From Prevotella sp. UBA2809 (GTDB lineage Bacteria > Bacteroidota > Bacteroidia > Bacteroidales > Bacteroidaceae): DNA of 64,000 bases. Positions 44,538 to 53,570 of this stretch are shown here, in pieces. The stretch lies in NCBI GenBank assembly GCA_002351725.1, contig DEHD01000007.1, positions 1 through 64,000 on the forward strand, given 5' to 3'. The notes below the pieces were generated by a model, which saw nothing but the letters and a program-made list of their open reading frames with translations, had not been told where the DNA came from and made no database searches. The number at the start of each line of letters is the position of its first letter. Positions within the stretch are counted from its first letter, which is position 1. Made by a program: the position numbers and the translations under genes.

Positions 44538-46043
44538 TTGTTTAGGCGGATATTGATATACGTGTTGTTGGGGCTGGCTGTGGTAACCACAGCCAGTTCT
44601 CAGCAACGTATGTCATGTATTCGCACAAACGCAAAGGCAACAACGCGCGGCAGTTCATATAGACTGCCGTTGCCTTTGGATTTCGATCCTCAGAAGACGT
44701 ATCGTCAGCCTGTGGTGCTCATCTCGTTCAGCGATGCTGACTTCTCGATGGAGAATCCCAAAGAGTATTATAATCGATACTTCAATGAGTCAGGCTTTAA
44801 CGAGGGAGCCGGAACAGGGTGTGCTGCCGACTATTTCCGTGATCAGTCGGGTGGGCGTCTTAACCTGCAGTTTGATATCTACGGGCCTTTCAAGGTTAGT
44901 ACTACTGCCGGTGGACATGAGGCCCCTTATTATGGCGAAGATGCTATCAGAAGTGCTGTAAAAAAACTATGCCAGACAGAAACAACAGACTTCTCTATCT
45001 ACGACTGGGATGGAGATGGTAAGATAAACCAGGTGCTGTTTATTGCAGCCAGCTACTCGGGAAATCAGACAGAAGGGTATATCTGGCCAAGTTCTGGTGA
45101 TCTTGATGATAAATTTCCAGGTGGTGTTTATACCTATTTCTATTCTGTTGCCTGTGAGTTTTGGAAAGACGGCTCAATAGGCGGTTTCGGCGTAATAGGC
45201 CATGAGTTCTGCCATTGCTTGGGTCTGCCTGACATCTATCCCTTGGGTTCTGCCACTATTTTCTCTGTTGCCGACGAATGGGATATCATGGACGGCGGTG
45301 ACTATATCAATAGAGGATGGTGCCCGCCTAACCTCACGGCCATGGAGAGGATCTATATGAAATGGGATGAGCCTGAGGAACTGACAGAACCTACTACTAT
45401 TACAGGAATGAAACCACTGGGTGCAGGAGGTAAAACCTATATTATACGCAACTCAGGAAATGAGAATGAGTACTATCTGTTAGAGAACCGTCAGCAGGTG
45501 GGGTGGGACTATGGTTGTCCCGGCAGCGGACTGCTGATTACTCATGTTGACTACTCTCTGCCGAGTTGGGCAAACAATGATGTTAACATCTCTGATAGTT
45601 ATTTCCGCTATGACGTGTTTCATGCTGATGGAAAGGACTATATAACATGGGATCCAACTAACGGTGGTGGTGATTATACCAAGTATACCATGGATGGTCT
45701 TATGCGAAGCAAGTTCCTAAGCACATCGCCTTATCCATATACTAATCCCGACACTCAGGTGCTGAACGATATGCTGACCGACACTTCGTCGCCTGCCTCT
45801 GTTCTGCTGCATGAGAATGCCGAGGGAATAAAGCTGATGGGTAAGTCGATAACAAACATCAAGGTGGCTGCGGATGGTACCGTTTCGTTCGACTTTATGA
45901 AAGGTAGTACCGGTATCAGAGCCATTGAAAACACACAGAAAAACGACGACCGTTGGTATGATATCCAAGGTCGCCGTTTATACAAAGAGCCTACGCGTAA
46001 AGGCTTATATATCCATAACGGAAAACTAATTTCTAAAAACTAA
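44538..46043 (+). CDS. M6-family secreted metalloprotease
   Basis: This 501-residue protein has a TTG start at 44538, chosen because a stop lies two codons upstream and the resulting N-terminus (FRRILIYVLLGLAVVTTASS) is a good signal peptide. The zinc motif HEFCHCLGLPDIYP and the upstream FGVIG mark the M6 (immune inhibitor A-like) family. ENRQQVGWDYGCPGSGLLI is also typical. The C-terminal WYDIQGRRLYKEPTRKGLYI is the short tail seen on many Prevotella secreted proteins. Its 3' end overlaps convergent clpB by 18 nt. Confidence 0.88.
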   Translation: MFRRILIYVLLGLAVVTTASSQQRMSCIRTNAKATTRGSSYRLPLPLDFDPQKTYRQPVVLISFSDADFSMENPKEYYNRYFNESGFNEGAGTGCAADYFRDQSGGRLNLQFDIYGPFKVSTTAGGHEAPYYGEDAIRSAVKKLCQTETTDFSIYDWDGDGKINQVLFIAASYSGNQTEGYIWPSSGDLDDKFPGGVYTYFYSVACEFWKDGSIGGFGVIGHEFCHCLGLPDIYPLGSATIFSVADEWDIMDGGDYINRGWCPPNLTAMERIYMKWDEPEELTEPTTITGMKPLGAGGKTYIIRNSGNENEYYLLENRQQVGWDYGCPGSGLLITHVDYSLPSWANNDVNISDSYFRYDVFHADGKDYITWDPTNGGGDYTKYTMDGLMRSKFLSTSPYPYTNPDTQVLNDMLTDTSSPASVLLHENAEGIKLMGKSITNIKVAADGTVSFDFMKGSTGIRAIENTQKNDDRWYDIQGRRLYKEPTRKGLYIHNGKLISKN

Positions 46044-48536
46044 ACTATCGCCGAAGCTATCGATGATGATCGGTTTGGTGCGATCAACTTCATCTGCCAA
46101 GAGTTTCTTTGAAAGGTCGTTGAGTACGAACTGCTGGATGGCACGCTTTACTGGGCGGGCACCAAACTCCGGATCGTAACCCTGCTCGGCCAGGTAGCTT
46201 ATTGCTTCGGGAGTACACTCCAAGGTGATGCCCTGAGGTGCAAGCATGTCGGTGACCTTCTTCATCTGCAACTTCACCACATCGGCAATCTGATCCTTGG
46301 TGAGCGGAGTGAAGGTGATAATCTCATCGATACGGTTCAGGAACTCCGGACGCATGGTGGCTCTAAGCTGCTCGCGGGTAGCATTTGAGGTCATGATGAT
46401 GATGGTGTTCTTGAAGTTGGCCGTACGACCCTTGTTGTCTGTAAGTCGACCGTCGTCGAGCACCTGCAACAGGATGTTGAACACATCAGGATGAGCCTTC
46501 TCAATCTCATCGAACAGCACTACCGAATAAGGCTTGCGGCGCACTGCCTCGGTGAGCTGACCACCCTCATCATAGCCAACGTATCCCGGAGGCGCACCGA
46601 TGAGTCGGCTCACGCTGTACTTCTCCTGATACTCACTCATATCGATACGAGTCATCATGGTCTCGTCGTTGAACAGATAGTCGGCCAGTGTCTTGGCGAG
46701 CTCTGTCTTACCCACACCAGTGGTGCCAAGGAAGATGAAACTTGCGATAGGACGCTTAGGATCCTGAAGACCGGCACGACTGCGGCGAACAGCATCTGAC
46801 ACTGCTGTGATGGCCTCGTCCTGACCGATGACACGTTTGTGAAGCTCCTCCTCGAGGTGCAGCAGCTTCTCGCGCTCGCTCTGCATCATGCGGGTTACAG
46901 GGATGCCAGTCCAGCGAGATACTACCTCTGCAATATCATCGGCAGTAACTTCCTCGCGAACCAAACGATTACTGTCACTATTCACTCTTAACTTTTCACT
47001 ATTCACTTCTATATCATCTTCGAGGGCCTTCAGCTTAGAGTAGCGGATCTCGGCTACCTTACCATAGTCGCCCTCGCGCTCTGCGCGCTCGGCCTCCAGC
47101 TTGAGGTTCTCAATCTCCTGCTTGTCCTGCTGGATCTTGTTGATGAGCTGGCGCTCGCCTTCCCACTTAGCACGGAACTGAGTCTCCTGCTCCTTAAGCT
47201 CGGCGATGTCCTTATCCAACTGCGCAATCTTCTGTGTATCGCCCTCGCGCTTGATAGCCTCGCGCTCGATTTCGAGCTGGGCCAGTCGACGAGTAATCTC
47301 ATCGAGTTCCTCTGGTACAGAGTCGCGCTCCATACGCAACTTGGCTGCTGCCTCGTCCATCAGGTCGATGGCCTTATCAGGCAGGAATCGCTCAGAGATA
47401 TATCGCTCGGAGAGTTGTACTGCGGCGATACATGCATCGTCCTGGATACGTACCTTATGGTGGTTCTCGTAGCGCTCCTTCAGTCCTCTCAGGATGGAGA
47501 TGGCACTGAGCTCATCGGGCTCGTCGACCATCACAGTCTGGAATCGGCGCTCAAGGGCCTTGTCCTTCTCGAAGTATTTCTGATACTCGTTGAGGGTGGT
47601 GGCACCAATGGCGCGCAGCTCACCACGAGCAAGGGCAGGTTTGAGGATGTTAGCTGCATCCATGGCACCCTCGCCACCGCCGGCTCCAACAAGAGTATGG
47701 ATCTCGTCGATGAACAGGATGATGCGACCCTCGCTCTTGGTAACCTCGTTGATGACACTCTTAAGTCGCTCCTCGAACTCACCTTTATATTTCGCACCTG
47801 CGACAAGTGCGCCCATATCGAGCGAGTAGAGTTGCTTGTCCTTAAGGTTCTCGGGCACATCGCCACGAACGATACGACCGGCCAGTCCCTCAACGATAGC
47901 CGTCTTACCAGTACCCGGCTCACCTATAAGAATAGGGTTGTTCTTGGTGCGGCGGGAGAGAATCTGCAGTACGCGACGGATCTCGTCATCACGACCGATG
48001 ACTGGATCGAGCTTGCCCTGACGAGCCATCTCAACAAGATTCTTTGCGAACTTCTCAAGACTCTGGTAGTTGTCGTCGGCACTCTGCGACTGTACCTTCT
48101 GACCCTGACGAAGCTCCTGGATGGCTGACATCATCTCCTTTTCGGTGCAGCCTGCATCCTTCATGATGCGTGATGCAGTAGAGTTGACGCTGAGCAAGGC
48201 GAGCAGAATGGGTTCGACAGATACGAACTCATCGCCAAGCTTCTGGGCTGTCTCTTGCGCGCGCACGAGTACATTATTACTATCACCAGAGAGATAAGGC
48301 TGACCTGCACCCTGGACTTTGGGCAGATGCTGTATCTCCTGATCGATGAGCATCTCTATCTGTTGGGCGTTGACTCCCAGCTTCTGGAAGATGAAGGTTG
48401 TTACGTCCTTGGCCTTAGAGATTACTCCTTTCAGTATGTGTGCAGGTTCTATCACCTGCTGGCCGTTCATCTGTGCGGTGTTCACCGCCTCCTGAACCGC
48501 CTCCTGTGCTTTGATTGTAAACTTGTCTAATGTCAT
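46026..48536 (-). CDS. clpB: ClpB chaperone disaggregase
   Basis: This 836-residue protein has an N-domain (FTIKAQEAVQEAVNTAQMNG), a first AAA+ domain with GEPGTGKTAIV, a middle coiled coil, and a second AAA+ domain with GTTGVGKTEL and RMMQSEREKLLHLEEELHKR before it. It rescues aggregated proteins with DnaK. At the end of the coiled coil, residues about 509-522 (EVNSEKLRVNSDSN) are encoded by the GTGAATAGTGAA-type repeat also seen in hflX; they look like an added linker. A long palindrome lies 35 nt upstream of the start codon. Confidence 0.95.
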   Translation of the reverse strand: MTLDKFTIKAQEAVQEAVNTAQMNGQQVIEPAHILKGVISKAKDVTTFIFQKLGVNAQQIEMLIDQEIQHLPKVQGAGQPYLSGDSNNVLVRAQETAQKLGDEFVSVEPILLALLSVNSTASRIMKDAGCTEKEMMSAIQELRQGQKVQSQSADDNYQSLEKFAKNLVEMARQGKLDPVIGRDDEIRRVLQILSRRTKNNPILIGEPGTGKTAIVEGLAGRIVRGDVPENLKDKQLYSLDMGALVAGAKYKGEFEERLKSVINEVTKSEGRIILFIDEIHTLVGAGGGEGAMDAANILKPALARGELRAIGATTLNEYQKYFEKDKALERRFQTVMVDEPDELSAISILRGLKERYENHHKVRIQDDACIAAVQLSERYISERFLPDKAIDLMDEAAAKLRMERDSVPEELDEITRRLAQLEIEREAIKREGDTQKIAQLDKDIAELKEQETQFRAKWEGERQLINKIQQDKQEIENLKLEAERAEREGDYGKVAEIRYSKLKALEDDIEVNSEKLRVNSDSNRLVREEVTADDIAEVVSRWTGIPVTRMMQSEREKLLHLEEELHKRVIGQDEAITAVSDAVRRSRAGLQDPKRPIASFIFLGTTGVGKTELAKTLADYLFNDETMMTRIDMSEYQEKYSVSRLIGAPPGYVGYDEGGQLTEAVRRKPYSVVLFDEIEKAHPDVFNILLQVLDDGRLTDNKGRTANFKNTIIIMTSNATREQLRATMRPEFLNRIDEIITFTPLTKDQIADVVKLQMKKVTDMLAPQGITLECTPEAISYLAEQGYDPEFGARPVKRAIQQFVLNDLSKKLLADEVDRTKPIIIDSFGDSLVFRN

Positions 48537-48570
48537 ATTTAGCTCCTTTCTGTTATTAATTCTTTTTTTA

Positions 48571-48642
48571 GCAACGGACTACAGGACTCAAGGACTTTTT
48601 TCTATTAGGATAATCAGTCCTGTTAGTCCTGTGGTCCGTTGC
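48571..48642. repeat. Long imperfect palindrome upstream of clpB
   Basis: Arms 48571-48596 and 48616-48642 (GCAACGGAC, ACAGGACT, AGGACT blocks) pair over about 26 bp with one mismatch and one bulge around a 19-nt loop. If clpB transcription starts upstream, the hairpin lies in its 5' leader. Confidence 0.85.
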
Positions 48643-48744
48643 AAAATAATATTCAAAGCTTATGCCGATGATAAATTTCTGACAAATTGGCGTGATTTCT
48701 GCCGATTTGTCATGGAAAAACGAAAAAATCCATATAAATAGGGA

Positions 48745-48775
48745 TTGCCTGGGTTGCAAAATTGTTGTAATTTTG
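48745..48775 (+). promoter_or_regulatory. Bacteroidetes-type promoter for the TonB-dependent receptor
   Basis: TTG at 48745-48747 and TAATTTTG at 48768-48775 are 20 nt apart; the start codon is at 48804. Confidence 0.75.
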
Positions 48776-48803
48776 CAGCCGCAAACAAATAGTTGTGATT
48801 TTA

Positions 48804-51188
48804 ATGAATAAGAAGATTGTTTTCGTGCTTATTGCACTGGGTGGACAGCTTACAGCAATGGCCACTCCTCTCGGGAGCCTTGATACCGAGGCTCTTACTG
48901 ATTCTAGTAAAGTAGTAGACCTTGACGAGGTAGTTGTTGTTTCGCAGCCTAAGGAGCAGGTGCGCCTGCGTCTGCAGCCTGTGAGCAGCAATGTTTTCGG
49001 CTCAGAGCAGCTGCAGCAGTTGAATGTGCGCGACCTGAGTCAGCTTTCACAGTACGTTCCATCGTTTGTTATGCCAAGCTATGGTTCACGTCTCACATCA
49101 TCGATGTATGTCCGCGGAATAGGTTCGCGTATCAACAATCCTGCTGTTGGTGTTTACTACGATAACATACCACTGATGTCGAAGTCGGCATTCAACAACC
49201 ATTTCTATATGCTGGATCGTGTAGACGTGCTGCGTGGTCCCCAGGGTACTCTGTACGGACAGAACACCGAGGGTGGACTGGTACGTATCTACTCTAAGAA
49301 CCCAATGAATTATCAGGGTACTGATGTTCGTCTGGGTATCGGTACCGGACTATATAGTAATGTAGAGGTGGCTCACTACCATCGTCCAAGCGAGAAGCTC
49401 GCATTCAGCGTGGCTGGTTTCTACAGCGGACTGAAGGGCTTTATCGATAACCAGAACTTCGATAAGAAGAACGACCTGACCAATGAGGCAGGAGGAAAGT
49501 TGCGTCTGATGTATGCTCCAAACAAGAAGCTCACCTTCGACTGGACTGCTGATTATCAGTACGTAAACCAGAATGGATTCGGATACGGAGAGTTCCAGCC
49601 AATGCCACAAAGTTCTGTGAAGCCTTACAGCCTTGATGTAGAAGACCCTGCTACCACCATTATGAACGGTTACAAGCGTAATATGTTCACTACCGGTCTG
49701 AACATCAGCTACAACACCGATAAGCTGTTGTTTACATCGACTACCAGCTACCAGTTCCTTGAGGACCTGATGCTGATGGACCAGGACTATATGGCTGGCG
49801 ACTATCTGCAGCTTAGTCAGGCTCAGAAGATGAACGCGCTGACTCAGGAGTTTGTGCTGCGTAACCATGACACATCTCGTTGGCAGCATACTACAGGACT
49901 GTTCGGTTCATACCAGTGGATGCGCACAGACGCTCCTGTTTACTTTGGTGAGGGTATCACCGCACCTATCGGCAATGCCATTGCAAACGCAATGAAGAAC
50001 TCGATGATAAAGGGTATGCTGGGCAGATATATGGCTCAGGGTATGACTGCAGAACAGGCTCAGGCAGCTGCTGAAGCTGCTGTTGCGAAGATGGGTGTTA
50101 CCATGACTGCCGAGATGGCTGTGCCCGGACTGTATCACACTCCACAGATGAGTCTCGGTCTTTATCACGAGTCGAACATCCTGATTACCGAACGTCTTAA
50201 GGCCACCGTTGGTCTGCGTCTGGCTCACGACTGGGCTAAGATTGAGTACGATGCCCTGGCATATATGAACATGACTGGTGGTACTGCTTCGGCTACTGCT
50301 ACATATCATCTCACATCGCACGTGGCTGACAACCGCTCGAAGAGCTTCACCCAGCTGCTGCCTAAGTTCGCACTCACATACACCTTCGATGAGAACATCG
50401 GTAACATCTACGCTCTGGTATCAAAGGGCTATCGCGCCGGTGGTTATAACTTCCAGATGTTCAGCGACATTCTGCAGACCGACCTGAATGCTCATCAGCA
50501 GGATGCTATGCGTGGCGACTATGATGTGGAGCACACTGCAGCCGACTATGATGCCATTGAGGAGACAATACAGTACAAGCCCGAGGAGAGCTGGAACTAC
50601 GAGTTGGGTACACACCTGAACCTGTTTGGCGGTAGCACACACCTCGACCTCTCGCTCTACTACATGCAGATACGTAACCAGCAGCTGTCGGTTATGATGC
50701 CAGGTAGCAACTACGGACGTATAATGGTTAATGCCGGTAAGAGTCACTCTTGCGGTGTTGAGGCTACTCTGCGCGGACGTGCTTTCGACAATGCGTTTGA
50801 CTGGGGCGTGACCTATGCCTTCACAAATGCCAAGTTTGATGAGTACGACACATATAATGACAACTACGTGCCATTTGTTCCACAGCACACATTCAGTGCC
50901 ATGGCCGACTATCACTTCGGTAATTTCACCATCGGAGCCAACCTTGCTGGTCAGGGAAAAACATGGTGGGACGAGGCTAACACATTCTCACAGAAACTCT
51001 ATGCCACACTTGGCGCACATGCCGATTACGACTTCGGTCCGGTTCTGGTTAGCCTGTGGGGTAGAAATATAACCAACACAAATTACAATACATTTGCCAT
51101 CGCATCGAGCGCAGTGGGTGGTACACACTACTTCGCTCAGAAGGCAAACCCAATTCAGGTAGGCGCAGATGTTAGAATTCATTTCTAA
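48804..51188 (+). CDS. TonB-dependent outer membrane receptor
   Basis: The protein has 794 residues from ATG 48804, with a signal peptide (about 1-20). A TonB-box-like DEVVVVSQ is followed by a plug domain (LRGPQGTLYGQNTEGGLVRI) and a 22-strand type barrel ending in aromatic HF. It resembles siderophore or cobalamin receptors more than SusC, since it lacks the SusC N-terminal extension and no SusD gene follows. An alanine- and methionine-rich loop (about residues 395-435) may cover the pore. The ligand is unknown. Confidence 0.88.
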   Translation: MNKKIVFVLIALGGQLTAMATPLGSLDTEALTDSSKVVDLDEVVVVSQPKEQVRLRLQPVSSNVFGSEQLQQLNVRDLSQLSQYVPSFVMPSYGSRLTSSMYVRGIGSRINNPAVGVYYDNIPLMSKSAFNNHFYMLDRVDVLRGPQGTLYGQNTEGGLVRIYSKNPMNYQGTDVRLGIGTGLYSNVEVAHYHRPSEKLAFSVAGFYSGLKGFIDNQNFDKKNDLTNEAGGKLRLMYAPNKKLTFDWTADYQYVNQNGFGYGEFQPMPQSSVKPYSLDVEDPATTIMNGYKRNMFTTGLNISYNTDKLLFTSTTSYQFLEDLMLMDQDYMAGDYLQLSQAQKMNALTQEFVLRNHDTSRWQHTTGLFGSYQWMRTDAPVYFGEGITAPIGNAIANAMKNSMIKGMLGRYMAQGMTAEQAQAAAEAAVAKMGVTMTAEMAVPGLYHTPQMSLGLYHESNILITERLKATVGLRLAHDWAKIEYDALAYMNMTGGTASATATYHLTSHVADNRSKSFTQLLPKFALTYTFDENIGNIYALVSKGYRAGGYNFQMFSDILQTDLNAHQQDAMRGDYDVEHTAADYDAIEETIQYKPEESWNYELGTHLNLFGGSTHLDLSLYYMQIRNQQLSVMMPGSNYGRIMVNAGKSHSCGVEATLRGRAFDNAFDWGVTYAFTNAKFDEYDTYNDNYVPFVPQHTFSAMADYHFGNFTIGANLAGQGKTWWDEANTFSQKLYATLGAHADYDFGPVLVSLWGRNITNTNYNTFAIASSAVGGTHYFAQKANPIQVGADVRIHF

Positions 51189-51213
51189 CATCCCGCCCAT
51201 CCGGGCAAAAAAA

Positions 51214-51238
51214 ATCCCTCGCCAAATGGCGGGGGATA
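51214..51238. terminator. Terminator between TonB receptor gene and rpsO
   Basis: ATCCCTCGCCA and TGGCGGGGGAT pair with one wobble around a 3-nt loop, flanked by A and T runs. It serves convergent genes. Confidence 0.8.
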
Positions 51239-51260
51239 TTTGTTTTTGTAAGTCTCGAAA

Positions 51261-51530
51261 TTACTTACGCAGACCAAGTGCCTTGATGATAGCACGATAA
51301 CGATTGATATCGTTATTGTACAGGTACTTAAGAAGCTTACGACGCTTACCTACGAGCATAGTCAGCGAACGAGCTGTGTTGTGGTCCTTGTGATTCTTCT
51401 TCAGGTGCTCTGTCAGGTGAGAGATACGGTAGCTGAAGAGAGCAATCTGTGCCTCAGCTGAACCTGTGTCAGTAGTGCTCTTACCGTACTGACCGAAGAT
51501 CTCCTCCTTCTTTGCCTTGTCTAAATACAT
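51261..51530 (-). CDS. rpsO: 30S ribosomal protein S15
   Basis: The protein has 89 residues from ATG 51530, the standard S15 length. The motifs GSAEAQIALFSYRISHLTEH, LKKNHKDHNTARSLTMLVGK and RRKLLKYL are conserved rRNA-binding residues. It organises the central domain of the 30S subunit. The promoter TAATTTTG on the minus strand (51650-51643) leaves a leader of about 105 nt, in which S15 self-regulation, known in other bacteria, would be possible. Confidence 0.97.
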   Translation of the reverse strand: MYLDKAKKEEIFGQYGKSTTDTGSAEAQIALFSYRISHLTEHLKKNHKDHNTARSLTMLVGKRRKLLKYLYNNDINRYRAIIKALGLRK

Positions 51531-51642
51531 AATTAATAATGTGATTAAATAATTGTGCAATAACATTTTTCAAACGCGATTCCCGCCTAATCACAAGTGG
51601 GTTTACGTCGTCAAATGCTCCGGATTTTCCGAAATGCGGCTG

Positions 51643-51700
51643 CAAAATTACAACTTTTTTTTGATTTAGCAAATTTTTTTCTAAAAAATGTGTACCTTTG
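51643..51700. promoter_or_regulatory. Divergent promoters for rpsO and typA
   Basis: The minus-strand TTG (51672-51670) and TAATTTTG (51650-51643) drive rpsO. The plus-strand TACCTTTG (51693-51700) drives the GTPase gene at 51725. Confidence 0.75.
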
Positions 51701-51724
51701 CACCCGAAATTTAAGTATTATAGT

Positions 51725-53527
51725 ATGCAGGATATCAGAAACATTGCAATTATAGCACATGTTGACCACGGAAAAACTACTCTCGTGGACAAGATGATGC
51801 TGGCTGGACACCTGTTCCGTGACGGACAGAATCTCAGCAATCAGGTACTGGATGCCAACGACTTGGAGCGCGAGCGTGGTATCACTATTCTTTCGAAAAA
51901 CGTCAGTATCAATTGGAAAGGCGTTAAAATCAATATCATCGACACTCCGGGACACTCTGATTTCGGCGGTGAGGTTGAGCGTGTGCTTAACATGGCCGAC
52001 GGATGTCTGCTGCTGGTAGATGCTTTCGAGGGTCCTATGCCTCAAACTCGATTCGTGCTGCAGAAGGCACTGGAGATCGGATTGAAGCCTATTGTTGTTG
52101 TAAACAAGGTTGACAAGCCTAACTGTCGCCCTGAGGAGGTGTATGAGATGGTGTTCGACCTGATGTTCTCGCTCAATGCTACCGAGGAGCAGCTTGACTT
52201 CCCTGTGGTTTACGGTTCGGCAAAGAACGGCTGGATGGGTGAGGACTACAAGAAGCCTACAGATAACATCACCTATCTGCTGGATAAGATTATTGAGATG
52301 ATTCCTGCTCCAAAGCCTATCGAGGGTACACCACAGATGCTTATCACATCGCTTGACTACTCAAGCTATCAGGGACGTATCGCTGTGGGACGTGTTCATC
52401 GCGGTACTCTTAAGGACGGCATGCAGGTAACCATTGCTCACCGCGATGGTTCGATGGAGAAGACAAAGATCAAGGAGTTGCACACATTTGAGGGTATGGG
52501 ACATGTTCGTACCGATCAGGTGGAGTGTGGAGATATATGTGCTGTTATCGGTCTGGAGAAGTTCGAGATCGGAGATACCATCTGCGATATCGAGAATCCA
52601 GAGCCAATGACTCCTATCGCTATCGACGAGCCTACAATGTCGATGCTGTTCATGATTAACGACTCGCCATTCTTCGGTAAGGAGGGTAAGTTTGTTACAT
52701 CACGCCACATCAACGACCGTTTGGAGAAGGAGTTGGAGAAGAACCTGGCTCTGCGTGTGGCACCTTTCGAGGATAGCACCGATAAGTGGATTGTATCAGG
52801 CCGTGGTGTGCTGCACCTCTCAGTGCTGGTAGAGACCATGCGTCGTGAGGGCTATGAGCTCCAGGTGGGTCAGCCACAGGTAATCTACAAGGAGATTGAC
52901 GGTGTGAAGAACGAGCCTGTTGAGGAGCTTACTATCAATGTTCCCGAGGAGTTCGCATCGAAGATGATTGATATGGTAACACGTCGTAAGGGCGAGATGA
53001 CATCGATGGAGAATCAGGGCGAACGCGTGAACATCGAGTTCGACATCCCATCACGTGGTATCATCGGTCTGCGTACCAATGTGCTTACTGCCAGTCAGGG
53101 TGAGGCTATCATGGCTCACCGCTTCAAGGAGTATCAGCCTTACAAGGGTGAGATTGAGCGCCGCGTAAACGGTTCGATGATCTCTATGGATACCGGTAAC
53201 GCCTTTGCTTATGCCATCGATAAGCTGCAGGACCGCGGTAAGTTCTTCATCGATCCAGGTGAGGATGTATATGCCGGACAGGTAGTGGGTGAGCATGTTC
53301 ACGACAACGACCTTGTGGTGAACGTTTGCAAGGCCAAGCAGCTTACAAACGTGCGTGCATCGGGTACCGACGATAAGGCTCGTATCATTCCAAAGACCGT
53401 GATGAGTCTTGAGGAGTGCCTGGAGTACATCAAGCAGGACGAGTTGGTTGAGGTGACACCAAAGTCGATGCGTATGCGCAAGACAATTCTGGATCACGAC
53501 CAGCGTAAAAAGGCAAACAAAGTCTAA
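51725..53527 (+). CDS. typA: TypA/BipA ribosome-binding GTPase
   Basis: The protein has 600 residues from ATG 51725 (MQDIRNIAIIAHVDHGKTTL). The G1 motif AHVDHGKTT, ERGITI switch, DTPGHSDFGGEVERV and NKVDKP are all present. Elongation-factor-type domains II, III and V and the BipA C-terminal domain (NVRASGTDDKARIIP) follow. It helps 50S assembly and stress adaptation. The length matches the family and no feature is unusual. Confidence 0.97.
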   Translation: MQDIRNIAIIAHVDHGKTTLVDKMMLAGHLFRDGQNLSNQVLDANDLERERGITILSKNVSINWKGVKINIIDTPGHSDFGGEVERVLNMADGCLLLVDAFEGPMPQTRFVLQKALEIGLKPIVVVNKVDKPNCRPEEVYEMVFDLMFSLNATEEQLDFPVVYGSAKNGWMGEDYKKPTDNITYLLDKIIEMIPAPKPIEGTPQMLITSLDYSSYQGRIAVGRVHRGTLKDGMQVTIAHRDGSMEKTKIKELHTFEGMGHVRTDQVECGDICAVIGLEKFEIGDTICDIENPEPMTPIAIDEPTMSMLFMINDSPFFGKEGKFVTSRHINDRLEKELEKNLALRVAPFEDSTDKWIVSGRGVLHLSVLVETMRREGYELQVGQPQVIYKEIDGVKNEPVEELTINVPEEFASKMIDMVTRRKGEMTSMENQGERVNIEFDIPSRGIIGLRTNVLTASQGEAIMAHRFKEYQPYKGEIERRVNGSMISMDTGNAFAYAIDKLQDRGKFFIDPGEDVYAGQVVGEHVHDNDLVVNVCKAKQLTNVRASGTDDKARIIPKTVMSLEECLEYIKQDELVEVTPKSMRMRKTILDHDQRKKANKV

Positions 53528-53532
53528 ACATA

Positions 53533-53566
53533 AAAAATCCCCGTCTCAGTTGAGATGGGGATTTTT
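53533..53566. terminator. Bidirectional terminator after typA
   Basis: AAAAATCCCCGTCTCA pairs with TGAGATGGGGATTTTT (one G-U pair). It serves typA and the convergent permease gene. Confidence 0.9.
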
Positions 53567-53570
53567 GTTT

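Noticed and set aside
48804..51188. SusC-type receptor of a polysaccharide utilisation locus
   Set aside because: There is no SusC-type N-terminal extension and no SusD-like gene next to it. A general TonB-dependent receptor is the safer call.
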